From Vitrella brassicaformis (taxonomy: Eukaryota; Sar; Vitrellaceae), in assembly GCA_001179505.1 (NCBI GenBank), contig CDMY01000086.1, forward strand, positions 70,147 through 134,146: DNA of 64,000 nucleotides, written 5' to 3'. Shown here piece by piece: positions 26,795 through 37,627 of the stretch. Below the pieces are notes generated by a model. It saw nothing but the letters and a program-made list of their open reading frames with translations, was not told the origin of the DNA and did no database searches. The translations under genes were made by a program, and so were the position numbers. The first letter of the stretch is position 1. Every line of letters begins with the position of its first letter.

Positions 26795-29700
26795 TCAGGC
26801 CACATCAGGCAGCAGGCTGGCGGGCAGGATGCCCTCGCCCCCCACCCCCCTCTCCCTCAGCCCCTTCATGCACCCGACATACAAGCCCACATGTCCGTGG
26901 TGCAATGCCAGCCTCTGCAGCAGCTGCACCTGCTCCACACTCGCATACCCCTCGCCCCCCGCACCCAGCCGCCCCATGCACACGTGCCTCGCCAGAGACG
27001 CGAAGCACGAAGGCGTCATGAGCACCTGCTTACGATGACTTGGGGTGGTGGTGGTGGGCTGCTGGTGGAACAGGGGAGGCGGCACGTGGGTGTTGCTGCT
27101 GCCAAACGACCGTGCTCGGCGGGCATGTGCGTGTGTGTGGGGGGCGCCTCTCAGGCGGCTGCCGCGGCCGAGCGCACCACCACCACCACTGCTGCTGCCG
27201 TCTGATGTGTGGGGTCTTCGGTAGTGGCTGGAGGGGCGAGTGTGAGGACCGGGGTGAGGGTGAGGGTGAGGGTGAGGATGGGCCTGGGGGGGCGTGATGT
27301 CTGGTGGAGGTGGGGAGGGGGAGAGGGAGACCAGCCGCTGGAAGTACGACAGGATCAAGTCCTGAAGCTTGTAGGAACCCACCTGCATGCATGTCGTATG
27401 TGTGTGTGGAAGAGACACAACGCACATCCGGACTCTTTATTGGTGGGCGGTGGGCTGCTTACATTGATGTCTGGGTCACTGAGGACCATTGCCAGGGGCT
27501 CTGGGGGCACGCTCAGCAGATCATCCCTCCCATGATTGCCGAAACTCTGGGCCAACACCTGTAAGAAGGTAAGCAGTGGCATTCCCTTCCTCCCCATTGT
27601 GTCTCCTTCCTTCTCCTGTGTGACCTTGCAGCATTTGTCCATGAGGCCCCTATGGTTCATGGCGACTGCGTGTCTCAGCAGCTCCAGGCAGTCGTCCTCA
27701 TTCACAGCCGCATCCCCACACACGTCTCCAGCACACCGCCGCAGCAGCTCCGCTCGCCCCTTGGACAGCAGAGACCGGTACTCCCTCTCCGCATCGTCGA
27801 CCTCATTATCAGATGATAACGCCTCCTCCTCATCCTGCTCATGCTCATGCTCACAGGGTGGGGAGGCGGGAGGGGACATGCGCCACGGCTCCTCTTCTCT
27901 CACACGTGGCTGGTGCGATCGGGATGTGGCTGCTGCTCCTGGCGGCATGCCCTTCTCCGCATTCTCGGCGGTACTCGCTGTCGCAGCAGAAGGGGAGTGC
28001 TGTTGCTGCTTTGGGATGCGAATGGATGTGGGGCTCTTGGGCGGCTTCCCGGAGGGCGAGAGGGGTGCCCCTCGAGCAGACGCCGGACACGGCGGCCGGG
28101 GCGAGGTCAGGGGCTCTTCCTTGACCCCGGTCGGTCTCTCCTCCTGTGTGTGTGTCTGTCTCGGCGTTCTTGGCGTTCTCGGCACGGCCCTTTCATCACT
28201 ATAATGTTGGAAGAAGGTCGTCACCCTGGGCGAAGGCGCCTGAGAGCTACAGGGCGACCCCTCGTTGCTGCACTCCCCCCTGGCCTGGGCCTGAGCAGCC
28301 CGGAGAGGGCTCCTGCATGCGAGGGGTGTGAGGGGGCGGCCGATGCTGACGCTCTTGGTGATGAAGAAGGAGGACACCTCAAACCCTGCCTCTGTGCGGC
28401 CGGTGGGCAGGGGGGAGTCGATGCAGTCGTCACCGCTGCTGCAGTCGGGCAGCCGAAAGCCTGTGGGTGGGGCGGGGAACTCATCCAAAGGGCTGGTCGG
28501 CCGGCCCATGCCGCGGGATGTGCGGTTGCCCTCGCCTTCCTCCATGCATGGCGGCTCGATGTCCATCGAATTGTCCTCTTGCTCGTCGATCGAGGGCGGA
28601 TTTTTCTCGTTACTATTCGCCGTCGTGTGTGTGTCTCCTCCCCAGTTGTTGTTCCACCTGTGTCTCCGGCCACTGCCGGCTGGAGCTGTCGGCGGCCTGC
28701 CCTCACAGCTGCCCTCTGACGGCTGCTTCCCCTGCTGCTCGCCGCGAGGAGAGGCCCTCAGTATGCGGCCTCCTCTGGTGGGCGGTCTTGATGGCGGTCT
28801 TCTGGAAGGGGGAGTGCCCCCTAAAGCGACAGAGGGGCACCTCGGGGGCAGTCCGCATGTCTCTCTGTCCCTGCCCACCAGCCGCCCCGTTCTCATCCCG
28901 CCGGGCGTCGACAGCAGCCGGGCGTTCTGAATCTCCTGCACCAGACGCACCGGCACCGACGGCAGGGATGCACGGAGGAGGCGAGAGAACAGCCCGCCTT
29001 TCTCTCGGTCGCCACCTCCGTGGGCAGATGACGGCCTCGATGGCCCTTTCTCCTGACTCCTCAGGCAGGGATGCGCCATGACCCGCTGCAGGAGCTCATC
29101 CGGCACCCCGGAAAGAATGACTTGTGATGGGGGAGACAGTGTCGAAGCGACGCCTCGCGCAGTCCACAGCAGCAGGTCGTTGAGAGAGCGTTCCAGGGAG
29201 GTTTTGAAGAGCAGTGTGGCCGCCTTTGCTGACCAGGGAAATGGGGTGATGCTGTTGACGAGGGAGAGGGCGAGTGTCTCGCTGACAGCAGGCTGGTGTG
29301 CGATGTAGTGTGCGAGTGCCTCAGAAAGAGTGAAGGGCGGGAAGGGGTGGCGGCACTTGTCGCTGTGCAGGATGGCGTTCAGGTGCAGCGGCTCCATGGC
29401 AAGGATATGCCGATACGCGTCGTCGGCAGCCTCGTCTGACAGAGATGACACCGGCGACGGGCTGCCGTCTCGAGAGCTCTTGTCCGTCGTCTTGGGTGTG
29501 CTCTCGGCAGAAGCTTTCCTATCCTCCCTTGGCAGGATCTCAGGCAGGTTCGCCGCCAGGTGCTCGAGAGTAGCCCGCTCCACATGCCCCAGTCCGCCTT
29601 GCACGCCGATCTCCCTCAGAGTGCCGAGTAGCTCCAGAGCCCCGGGCGCCCCGTGTTTGGTGATGTGTGCGTGTAGGAAGCCAATAACGACATGGAAGAA

Positions 29701-30207
29701 CCGCCAGAGCCCGAGGACATCGGCCACCTGGAAGAGCGTGACGAGCTCCTCCAGTTCGCTGTCAGCCATGGTCCTCCGCCATCGGTCGTCCTTGTAGTAG
29801 AAGAAATCCAACACGGCCTCGAACAGCCGCGGGGTGCATCTGGGGGGCAGCAGGCAGCTGAGGTCGGTGGCCCTCTTGCCGCAGCGCTGGTCAAACTCAG
29901 AGTCGAAGACGCCCTTGAAGAACAGAGACGCCCGCTCCCCTCCCGCCAGGAACACACGATGCACCGCATAGCTGCGGCCGCCGAAGCATATCTGCAGGAA
30001 GACACATAGCCATGCTTGCAATGGTGTGTGAGATGCATGCGAGAAGAGGCAGCTTGCCTGATGGTCTGCAAAGGGGCACTCGCCTTCCCACGAGGGCCCT
30101 CCGTCGCGCAGTTCCTTGGCCCCTTCGAAGCCCAGTTTTCCGACTTCGGACAAAGTGAACGCGAAGGTGTCGGATGCGATGGAGGGGCTGTAGGCCACTG
30201 CCGCCAT
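26795..30207 (-). CDS. BTB/POZ domain protein with long disordered region
   Basis: ATG 30207 opens an almost uninterrupted frame of about 900 residues. The BTB fold is seen in ICFGGRSYAVHRVFLAGGE then ASLFFKGVFDSEF, followed by FEAVLDFFYYKD and LEELVTLFQVADVLGLWRFF, that is, the D/H-x-x-V-L and surface-to-back helices of BTB/BACK proteins, which commonly act as Cullin-3 adaptors or transcription co-regulators. A BACK-like helical part follows (LEHLAANLPEILPRED, SVSETLALSLVN-like helices). The centre is Pro/Ser/Arg-rich and disordered; an acidic EQDEEEALSSDNEVDDAERE helix lies near 27830. Introns: 29992-30057 (donor GC rather than GT, 66 nt, in frame), about 27555-27630 and 27380-27470. The C-terminal exon has KLQDLILSYFQRLVSL, a His-Pro repeat, and MGRLGAGGEGYASVEQVQLL. 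No kelch or zinc finger was seen. Confidence 0.8.
29992..30057 (-). other. Probable GC-AG intron in the BTB gene
   Basis: The segment begins CAG|GCAAGC and ends CTTCCTGCAG. Removing it joins ADHQ directly to ICFGGRSYAVHRVF, giving a normal BTB start. It is 66 nt and open, so retention would add 22 residues without a stop. Confidence 0.5.
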
Positions 30208-30236
30208 TATCTTTTTCCAGCTCCCTTTTTCGAGGC

Positions 30237-30264
30237 GCGAGCTTAGGTGTGAATTTGAGCTCGC
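30237..30264. promoter_or_regulatory. Back-to-back GCGAGCTTA and TGAGCTCGC elements
   Basis: GCGAGCTTA on the plus strand at 30237 and GCGAGCTCA on the minus strand at 30256-30264, within the 170-bp gap between the divergent starts 30207 and 30378. The pair forms an imperfect inverted arrangement, one facing each gene. Confidence 0.45.
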
Positions 30265-30377
30265 ATTGGTGCGCCGATTTCCTTTTGAACGTTGTGCGTA
30301 TCTGAGTGTCGATTGCCATTGCCAGTGCCTGTTGGTGTGATAAATCATCAGCGACGCTGATTTTTCACACGCCATTC

Positions 30378-32834
30378 ATGCGGCGAATTGCGAGTCTGAC
30401 GAGGCCAGCGAGGCTGTTCAGCAGACCTTACGTGTGTCCACGGAGGGGATGTCGATGGTTCAGTGCACTGCCTGAGGGCATGGAGCGAGATTCAATGGAG
30501 TAAGTGATGGGCACACACACACGTGCGCATCCATCCATCCATGGATGATCCCCGTGCGCTTCTCTCTGCAGGTACGATGTGTTGATAGTCGGCGGCGGGC
30601 CGGCAGGTCTGGCGGCGGCCATTCGCGCCAAGCAGGTGGCCCAGGACCGGGGGAGTGACATCAGCGTGTGTGTGATCGAGAAGGGTGCCGAGATCGGCTC
30701 ACACATCCTCTCCGGCAACGTCTTCGAGCCGCGAGCTCTCAACGAGCTGCTGCCCGACTGGAGGGAGAGGGGCGCGCCGCTGGACACAGCCGTGACCGAC
30801 GACCGCTTCTATCTGCTGACCAAGAACAGTGCAGTGGAGGTGCCGCCGATGCTGCTGCCGCCCACGATAGACAACCACGGCAACCACGTGATATCTCTGG
30901 GCAACCTCTGCAAGTGGATGGGCAGCCAGGCAGAGGACATGGGCGTGGAGGTGTTCGCCGGATTCTCGGCCGCCGAGGGCGTCTTCAACGATGGTGGGGC
31001 ACTCGTGGGGGTGCAGACAGCCGATGTCGGCATCGACAAGGCCGGCAAACCCAAGGACACCTTCCAGCCTGGAATGATCCTCAAAGGTAGCTAGATGTCA
31101 GGCACACGAAGGAAGCCCCGGCGGCTCTGATTCCATCCCTCTCTCTTTGTTCGTGCGTCGTTGGTTCAGGCAAGCAGACGATCTTGGCTGAGGGCTGCCG
31201 CGGGTCGCTAAGCGAGGCCCTGATGGCGAGGTATGCGTTGCGTGAGGGGCGGAGCCCGCAGCAGTACGGCCTAGGCGTCAAGGAGGTGTGGGAGCTGGCA
31301 GAGGACAAGGCCAAGCCCGGCCTGGTGGTGCACACGGTTGGGTGGCCTCTCGACGCGTTCACCTATGGCGGGTCCTTCATGTACCACATGAAGCCCAACC
31401 TCCTGCTGCTGGGCCTGGTCGTCGGACTCGACTACAGAAACCCATACCTCAGGTGCGTAGCCTGGGGGGGGACATCAGATCAATCCATCGGAGGCAACAC
31501 AGCCACCCAGCACACTGCGTGTGTCGTGTCGTGTTGCGTTGTGTTGTGTTGTGTGCAGTCCATATCAGGAGTTGCAGCGGTTCAAGCACCACCCGGCCAT
31601 CAGGCCCCTGCTGGAGGGCGGCCGCTGCATCTCCTACGGCGCCAGATGCCTCAATGAAGGAGGCGTGCAGGCTCTCCCCAAACTCACCTTCCCGGGAGGT
31701 ACGCAAACACATAAACACACACACACACAGAGGCCGACGAGTGTCCATGTGCACACACCGACACTTCTCTGTCTCTCTGGCCCCCATTTCTGTCTGTCTG
31801 TCTGTCAGGTGTGCTGACAGGTTGCGGCGCCGGCTTTTTGAACGTGCCCAAGATCAAGGGATCCCACACGGCGATCAAGTCGGGCATGCTGGCGGGGGAG
31901 ACGGTGGCCAAGGCTATCATCGACAGGGGAGAGGCCATGGACGAGGGCGCCGAGCTGGCCGAGTACCAGACCAATATGGAGGGCTCCTGGGTCTGGCAAG
32001 AGCTGCAGCAGGTATGTCGAGAGGGAGGGAAGGGGAGAGGGCATCCTTATCGAGAAGATAACGTGTGTTTGCCGTGTGTCTGGCTGTGTGTGTGTCAGGT
32101 TCGCAACGCAAAGCCTGCGTTCAAGTGGGGTGGGTTGTACGGCGGGCTGGCCTACTCTGGGTTCACTCTCAACGTGACTGGTGGGCGGGAGCCGTGGACA
32201 TTCACCTGGAACAAGAAGGACTGCGACACCACCGACCCCAAGGACAGACACACGCCCATCGAGTACCCCAAACCAGACGGCAAAATCAGGTAGGTGCAGC
32301 GGCGCCTCTTGCCTCGATTGCATTCCATGTGTGATGTGGTCAGCTTTGACCTGCTTGAGAATCTGGTCCGCTCGGGCACCAATCACGAGCACGACCAACC
32401 GGCACACCTTAAGGTGGGGCACTTACAAGACCCATTTACACGCACAGACCAGACAGACAATCTCATTCATGGAGTGCTGGTGGTCAGGTGAAGCCCCCAC
32501 TGGCAGACGTGCCCGTAAATGTGTCGTGGAAGCAATACGCCGGACCTGAGTCGAGATTCTGCCCAGCAAAGTAAGTAGAGACCTGACGGACAGCAATGCT
32601 TGCTGGTGGTGCTGGTGTGATGACTGATCAATTTGTGTGTCGGTGCGGTGTGGGCATTTCCTGATCAGGGTGTATGAGTTCCTCCCGGACGAGTCATCGA
32701 GTGGTGAGATGCGCCTGCAGATCAACGCACAGAATTGCGTCCACTGCAAGTGCTGCTCTATCAAGACGCCCCAAGAGTACATCAACTGGACTGTGCCGGA
32801 GGGCGGCGGGGGCCCCGCATACAGCGGCATGTGA
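30378..32834 (+). CDS. ETFDH: Electron transfer flavoprotein-ubiquinone oxidoreductase, mitochondrial
   Basis: The start at ATG 30378 gives an Arg-rich, acid-free leader ([18 protein letters not shown]) expected of a mitochondrial presequence. Then come the FAD Rossmann motif [72 protein letters not shown] with [31 protein letters not shown] and [12 protein letters not shown]. The C-terminal 4Fe-4S ligand region reads SRFCPA, then [20 protein letters not shown] and [13 protein letters not shown]. The enzyme passes electrons from ETF (fatty-acid and amino-acid oxidation) to ubiquinone at the inner membrane. About nine exons with GT-AG introns; stop TGA 32832-32834. The cluster has an additional Cys (C-x2-C-x-C-C) where homologues usually have Thr or Ala; the ligand cysteines themselves are kept. 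Confidence 0.95.
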
Positions 32835-33347
32835 TCCCAGCCACTCCTCCCTCCCCACCCTCCCCACCCTCCCTCTCTCGGCTCCTTTTGTCGATTCCTG
32901 TGCATAGACAGCCGGTCGTTGGTTGGTTGCCGCGAGCGAGACGCCAAGTGGGAACGAGCGAGCGATAGTGGCAGTGCAGTGCAGTGTGTGCATCTGCATC
33001 ATGTAGTATGTATGTCGGCTTGTTTGTTGCGGACGGATGGCGGGGATTTGTAGTCACTCATTGATTGCACTCGTGGTTCATTCATTGCTTGTGTTCCGTG
33101 CATGGCAGGAAGGCCCCAATGAATGAATGGTATGTATCCGTCATGCCATGCCGTGAACCACATCTGAAGGAAGGAAGGCTGTCTATCAGACATACAGCAA
33201 AATGGGGCATTCATTCTATTACATACACATACACATACATACGTGTAAAACCCCTACCACTCACTGCACGGACCCTCCCTCCCCCTCCCCCCCTCCCTCC
33301 CTCCCCATACATCTCGCTGGCCTGCCTGCGGTCCAGCCGTCAGTCAG
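32835..33347. other. Convergent intergenic region
   Basis: CCCTCC and TG-rich sequence between convergent gene ends. No gene seen. Confidence 0.5.
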
Positions 33348-36300
33348 TCAGTCCTGTTTGTGTGTGTGTGAGTGCTCGCCCTTTGTCGTGAATGTGAACT
33401 CGTGTGGCATGGCACACACCAGACAGTGATAGCGATACGAACGGTCCACCTCGCCCTTCTCCCGGCCCCAACCAGTAGCTTGAGGGTCACGACGAAGCGA
33501 CCTGCACACCAACACATACCAACACACACAGAACACACACACACACACACACGCCCATCCGGTGACTAAGGGAGTGAGTAATGGGCTGTGTGTCGTCTGT
33601 GTGTGTGTACCTGAAAAGTGTGTTGTATTTGTGGTTCATGGATGCAGTCTCGAAGGTCGGCAGAGAAGCCGCCTCCTACACACACCAGTCCACACACACA
33701 CACGTGTTGATCATGGATGAGACATGAGACACACTCACGCAGATACATGGACATTCAGCTGCTTGTGGGCCGGGCCACCGACAGACCTGTATTGAGTATT
33801 TGCTGCTGATTCGCGGCTTGCGCTTCTTCTCTGCCACACACACACACAGACACGCAGACATACGTACATCCATCTAAGTGCGTGTCGTCCGTGGTGCCTG
33901 CTGACTTACCAGTTTGTGCTGCCGTGGCAGACGGCTGCGCCCCTCCATCAGCCGCCTCACCATGAGCACCATCTGACCGATCACACACACCGACCGACCT
34001 TTGCTTTTCAGAGGTGATGGTTGGCAGGCAAGCCCACCTGCAGCAGGAGCAGCTGCCGCAGATGCTGGTGACGTGACAGTGTCCTTCTGGTCACCATCCG
34101 CCGTATCAGTGGCTATCGCAGGAGGCGCCTGCACACAGAGAGGGAGATCACCAGCCGTCTTCCCTCCATGCCCATTCACGCCACCTTGGCTTTGCTCAGG
34201 ATAATGGCCTGTGGCGCCGTCTTGGATAGAGCCAGGGCCTTCGGTGCTGTTGATCCTGCTGCGGACTGCTGGCCGCTCCGCACATTCAGCGTCGCAGCCA
34301 GCCGGCTGACCGCCGACGGCTTCTGAGAACTCTTGACAGTATCCTCGCCAGCTCCTGCTGCTGCTGTTGGGGCAGCCTGTTTGCCTTTGGTAGGTGATGC
34401 GGCGGGCGGCAAAGCCAGGGTGAGACTCTCAGTTGGGGAGGCGGGGCTTTCGGGCTGGCCTGCGGCCGGTGTGTGCGGCTGTTCTCTTGTGGGGCTTCTG
34501 ACGCCGTCATCGTCTCTGTGTGTGCCGGAGCTGGGCCGCTGGCTCTTGGGCGAAGTGATGAACGCCGACGACTCTGACGCCCGGCCGGGGAGGCCCTCCA
34601 TTATCACGGCAGCATCGTAGTACTCTGTTGACCAACAGCAAGGGGTGGCGGCTATTTATTTGTGGCTGTGGCTGAGTGTCTGCCTGCCGCCTACCCCTGG
34701 CAGCGTCCTTGATGGCCATGGGTGCTGTGTCTCGTGGACTGGGCTGTGTGGGCTGCAGGTGCGCCGCCATGATTCGCGTGCCGCGACCCTGCTCATCGTC
34801 GAGCTGCAATGGCTCCTGATGGGGCACATGGGACAAGCACACAGAGAGTGTGTGAATGTGTGTCTCCGTCGGTCGCTCACATACGCACGTACATTTCCCC
34901 GTCTGAGTGCGGTTTTGAATCTGTGTCTCGTGTCGTCACGGAGAGCACGGCCGACGGGGGCCACCTGCAAATATACACCATGAATGCCAACGGCATTTGC
35001 TCCCTTTGCCTGGGTGTGGTGGGTTCTCACCTCCTCGCCCGTCGGCCGATACTCGTTGAGCACCCACTGGAGAGAACATCTGCGCACGTGGGGATCCGAT
35101 CCACACCTCAATCAGCCCTGCCCCTCCCCTGTCTGTCTGTCTGTCTCTGTGTGTGTGTGTCAGCTTATTTACCGTCCTGGCAGGAGTCTGTGTATGAGGT
35201 AGGGCAGCCTTTCGAAGACCTTGGCGAACTCATCGAATATCACAAACTCGGTAATGCTGCCTGCTGCCTGAGTAAGTGACTCCATCGTGACTTCGAACAG
35301 CCGCCGGGCCTGCTGCAGGGACAGCTCGTCAGCGAAGAGGATGTCTGCGAGCAGTGCGGTGCGGTCTTTGGTGAGGTCGTTGCGCTGTGTTGCGAAGTAC
35401 AGCTCGAAGATCTCGTCAGGAGACAGACACGCGTCGTCATCCGCGTCAAACACTCTGGGATGGTTGAGTGATGCATTCATTCACACGTGTATGTGTGTGG
35501 ACTGCTGAGCGGCCAGTGTGTATTCATTTACCTGAATAGGGACCGCAGGCGTGTCAGCTGGTCAGCTTTGCTGATCTGCAGGCAACACTCAGACATGCTG
35601 CACGGCCGTCTTCTGTGCCTGTGTGTTCGTGTCTCATGAGACTCACGAGTATGAGTGCCGTGACGAGATCGATGGCCTTGAGGAACCCCTGCTTCCGCCG
35701 GTCCACTCGATCAAACAGCAGCTCTCAACATAACACACAAACCCCACACAGACAGCACAAGACGGCAATCCATATCGGCTGACACAGACGGCACAGATCC
35801 GCGTCTCCCCTACCCAGGAGCATCTCTTCTTGCGTCACAGCCGGCCCCGACATGCTGTCCCGCCTCTCCCCCTTCCTCAGAGCAATCCCCCCGCCCGGCG
35901 CGTATGTGGCAGAGAGGGGCCCCGGCCCGGTGGATGACAAGGGAGACATGAGCTGTCCCCCGCTGCTGGGTTCCGCCGCACTCACGTGTCGGGGCGGGTG
36001 GGAGTCCCTCTGTGGGCTGGGGGGGGGGGCCCGCAGCAGGAAGCGGCGGGCCTTGCGGAGAAACGTCATGGCGCTGATCTGCACTCATACACAAACACAG
36101 ACAGACAGACGCGGATTGGTGTGGCGTCTGCACACAACTTGTGTGGTGTTGTTGTGGTGCGTACTTTTCCATCGGCTTCTGGCTGTGTGAGCAGGTCTCG
36201 CTTGATGGAGTACCACAGCCGCTCCAGCCGAGGCAGCGCCAGACACTCGGTGTGCACATGTTCCACCATATCCATCTGACAAACACACCAGAGGGGGACG

Positions 36301-36387
36301 AAAAGAGAAGAGGACGAACATCATATTGACCATTTAAACGCTTACATCAAACTGGGGAGCGAACATCGTCGCGCTCGACTGCGTCAT
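33348..36387 (-). CDS. EF-hand-like protein with disordered C-terminal region
   Basis: About 12 exons from ATG 36387 (MTQSSATMFAPQFD). The second exon has VEHVHTECLALPRLERLWYS, the third a Ser/Pro-rich stretch, then three in-phase exons give LLFDRVDRRKQGFLKAIDLV, ISKADQLTRLRSLFR and VFDADDDACLSPDEIFELYF. The D-A-D-D-D-A-C-L-S-P-D-E loop (about 35440-35480) is an EF-hand calcium loop, and DRVDRRKQGFLKAID may be a degenerate one; both are flanked by helices. This arrangement resembles calcineurin-B/recoverin-like or TBC-linked EF-hand pairs but no enzyme domain was found. Later exons are Ser/Pro/Ala-rich (about 34180-34620), then SKGRSVCVIGQMVLMVRRLM, and the C-terminal exon YRYHCLVCAMPHEFTFTTKG. 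Function is likely calcium-responsive, not further assigned. Exon borders between 33600 and 34200 are tentative. Confidence 0.65.
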
Positions 36388-36391
36388 CACT

Positions 36392-36400
36392 GCGAGCTTA
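36392..36400 (+). promoter_or_regulatory. GCGAGCTTA element
   Basis: Only 5 bp from the minus-strand ATG at 36387 and 94 bp from the plus-strand ATG at 36494; it lies in a 106-bp divergent promoter, the shortest in the window. Confidence 0.45.
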
Positions 36401-36493
36401 GCCCGAAACCCTGATCGTTTCCGGGGATTGCAGCCGAGAAGCACAGGGGCAGCACAGGGGCAGCACAGAGGCTGATTGCCTCATCATCAAACC

Positions 36494-37627
36494 ATGGATG
36501 GTAATGTGTTCCTAGATAACATCAGCGATGGAATGGAGCGTGCATTCGCCTACCACTCGTCCTTCCGCAACCCCGCCCTGACCGGCTCGCTGCTCGCCAA
36601 CACGGCCGTCTTCGTGGCGTGGCGGCTGGGCGCCAGGCGGCGCATGCCGCACATCATCAACTCCCTCTCTCGCCACTTTATCTGCTCGCCAGAGGCACTC
36701 AAGAATGGCCGGTACCACACGCTGGTGACCTGCGGCTTCAGCCACATCACCCTCCCACACTTCCTCGTCAATGCATGGGCCCTGGATCTGTTCGGTACCG
36801 TGAATGAGAAACACGCATACATGCAGAAAAATGTGTGTGCATCTGTGTCTGTCCGCAGGTCGTTCGGTGGCTTCTGATTTGTCCACGCGCGACTTTCTGG
36901 CGCTGTACGGCCTGTCGAGTGCGGCAGCGGCACTGGTGCAGGTGAGAACGTCCGGGATGCCCGTGGCAGGCGCCTCGGGCATGGTCATGGCCCTGTCGAT
37001 GGTCGTGGCGTGTCTGCGGCCGCGTGAGTCCTACATCGTGATATTCCCCCTACCAGCACTCTCCCTGACGGCCCTGCAGCTGTCAGACCTGTCAGTGGGC
37101 ATCAATCTGCTGATGCACTACTACACGAGGTGGCGCCTGGGGGGTGGCGGATATCGCGTGGGTGGGCGGGGTGGCATGCAGGCCTTCGTGACGATAGCGT
37201 GGGCGGGTCACCTGGCTGGCTGCATGAGTGGGTTGGGCTTCGTCTACTGGAAGCGCCTGGTCGAGGGAAGCAACAAATACTTCGACTGGATCAACCTCCA
37301 CCAACAATTCTTCTGGTACGTGGATATATACACCGACATATCAACGGCAAGCCGGGAGAGTCGTCCATACGTGGGTGTGTGCACGTCTGCGTGTGTGTGT
37401 GTGTGTTTAGGTATGACTGGCGTGTGTCGTTTCTCAACTTCGGGTCCTCGTGTCGCCAGTTCCTTTTGAGGTGTCAGCTGCGGCAGGAGACGCTCAGCAA
37501 GGCCGAGAGGCGGCTGCTGGAGGGGGAACTGGACAGACTCAAGACGGAACAAGCACTCCGGAGAAGACTGCAGGGGGCGGATGGTGGCGTACCGAGGACG
37601 ATGGGCGGCGGGGGGTGGTTCGGATAG
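36494..37627 (+). CDS. Rhomboid family intramembrane serine protease
   Basis: Three exons, 36494-36794, 36859-37315 and 37411-37627, total 324 residues. Landmarks of the rhomboid fold: NGRYHTLVTCGFSHITLPHF then LVNAWALDLFG (the H-x-x-x-N-type helix 2 region), the nucleophile in VAGASGMVMAL (Ser140) and the partner histidine in AWAGHLAGCMSG (His218), matching G-x-S-G and A-G-H-x-x-G. Six or seven membrane helices are predicted. The PARL-like SFSH spacing and a long basic/charged coiled tail (RQETLSKAERRLLEGELDRL) suggest an organelle or secretory-pathway protease rather than an apicomplexan surface rhomboid, but this is inference. A Gly-rich loop sits between helices 5 and 6. The alternative upstream TTG start is less likely because the ATG at 36494 has a good context (ACCATGG). 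Confidence 0.88.
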
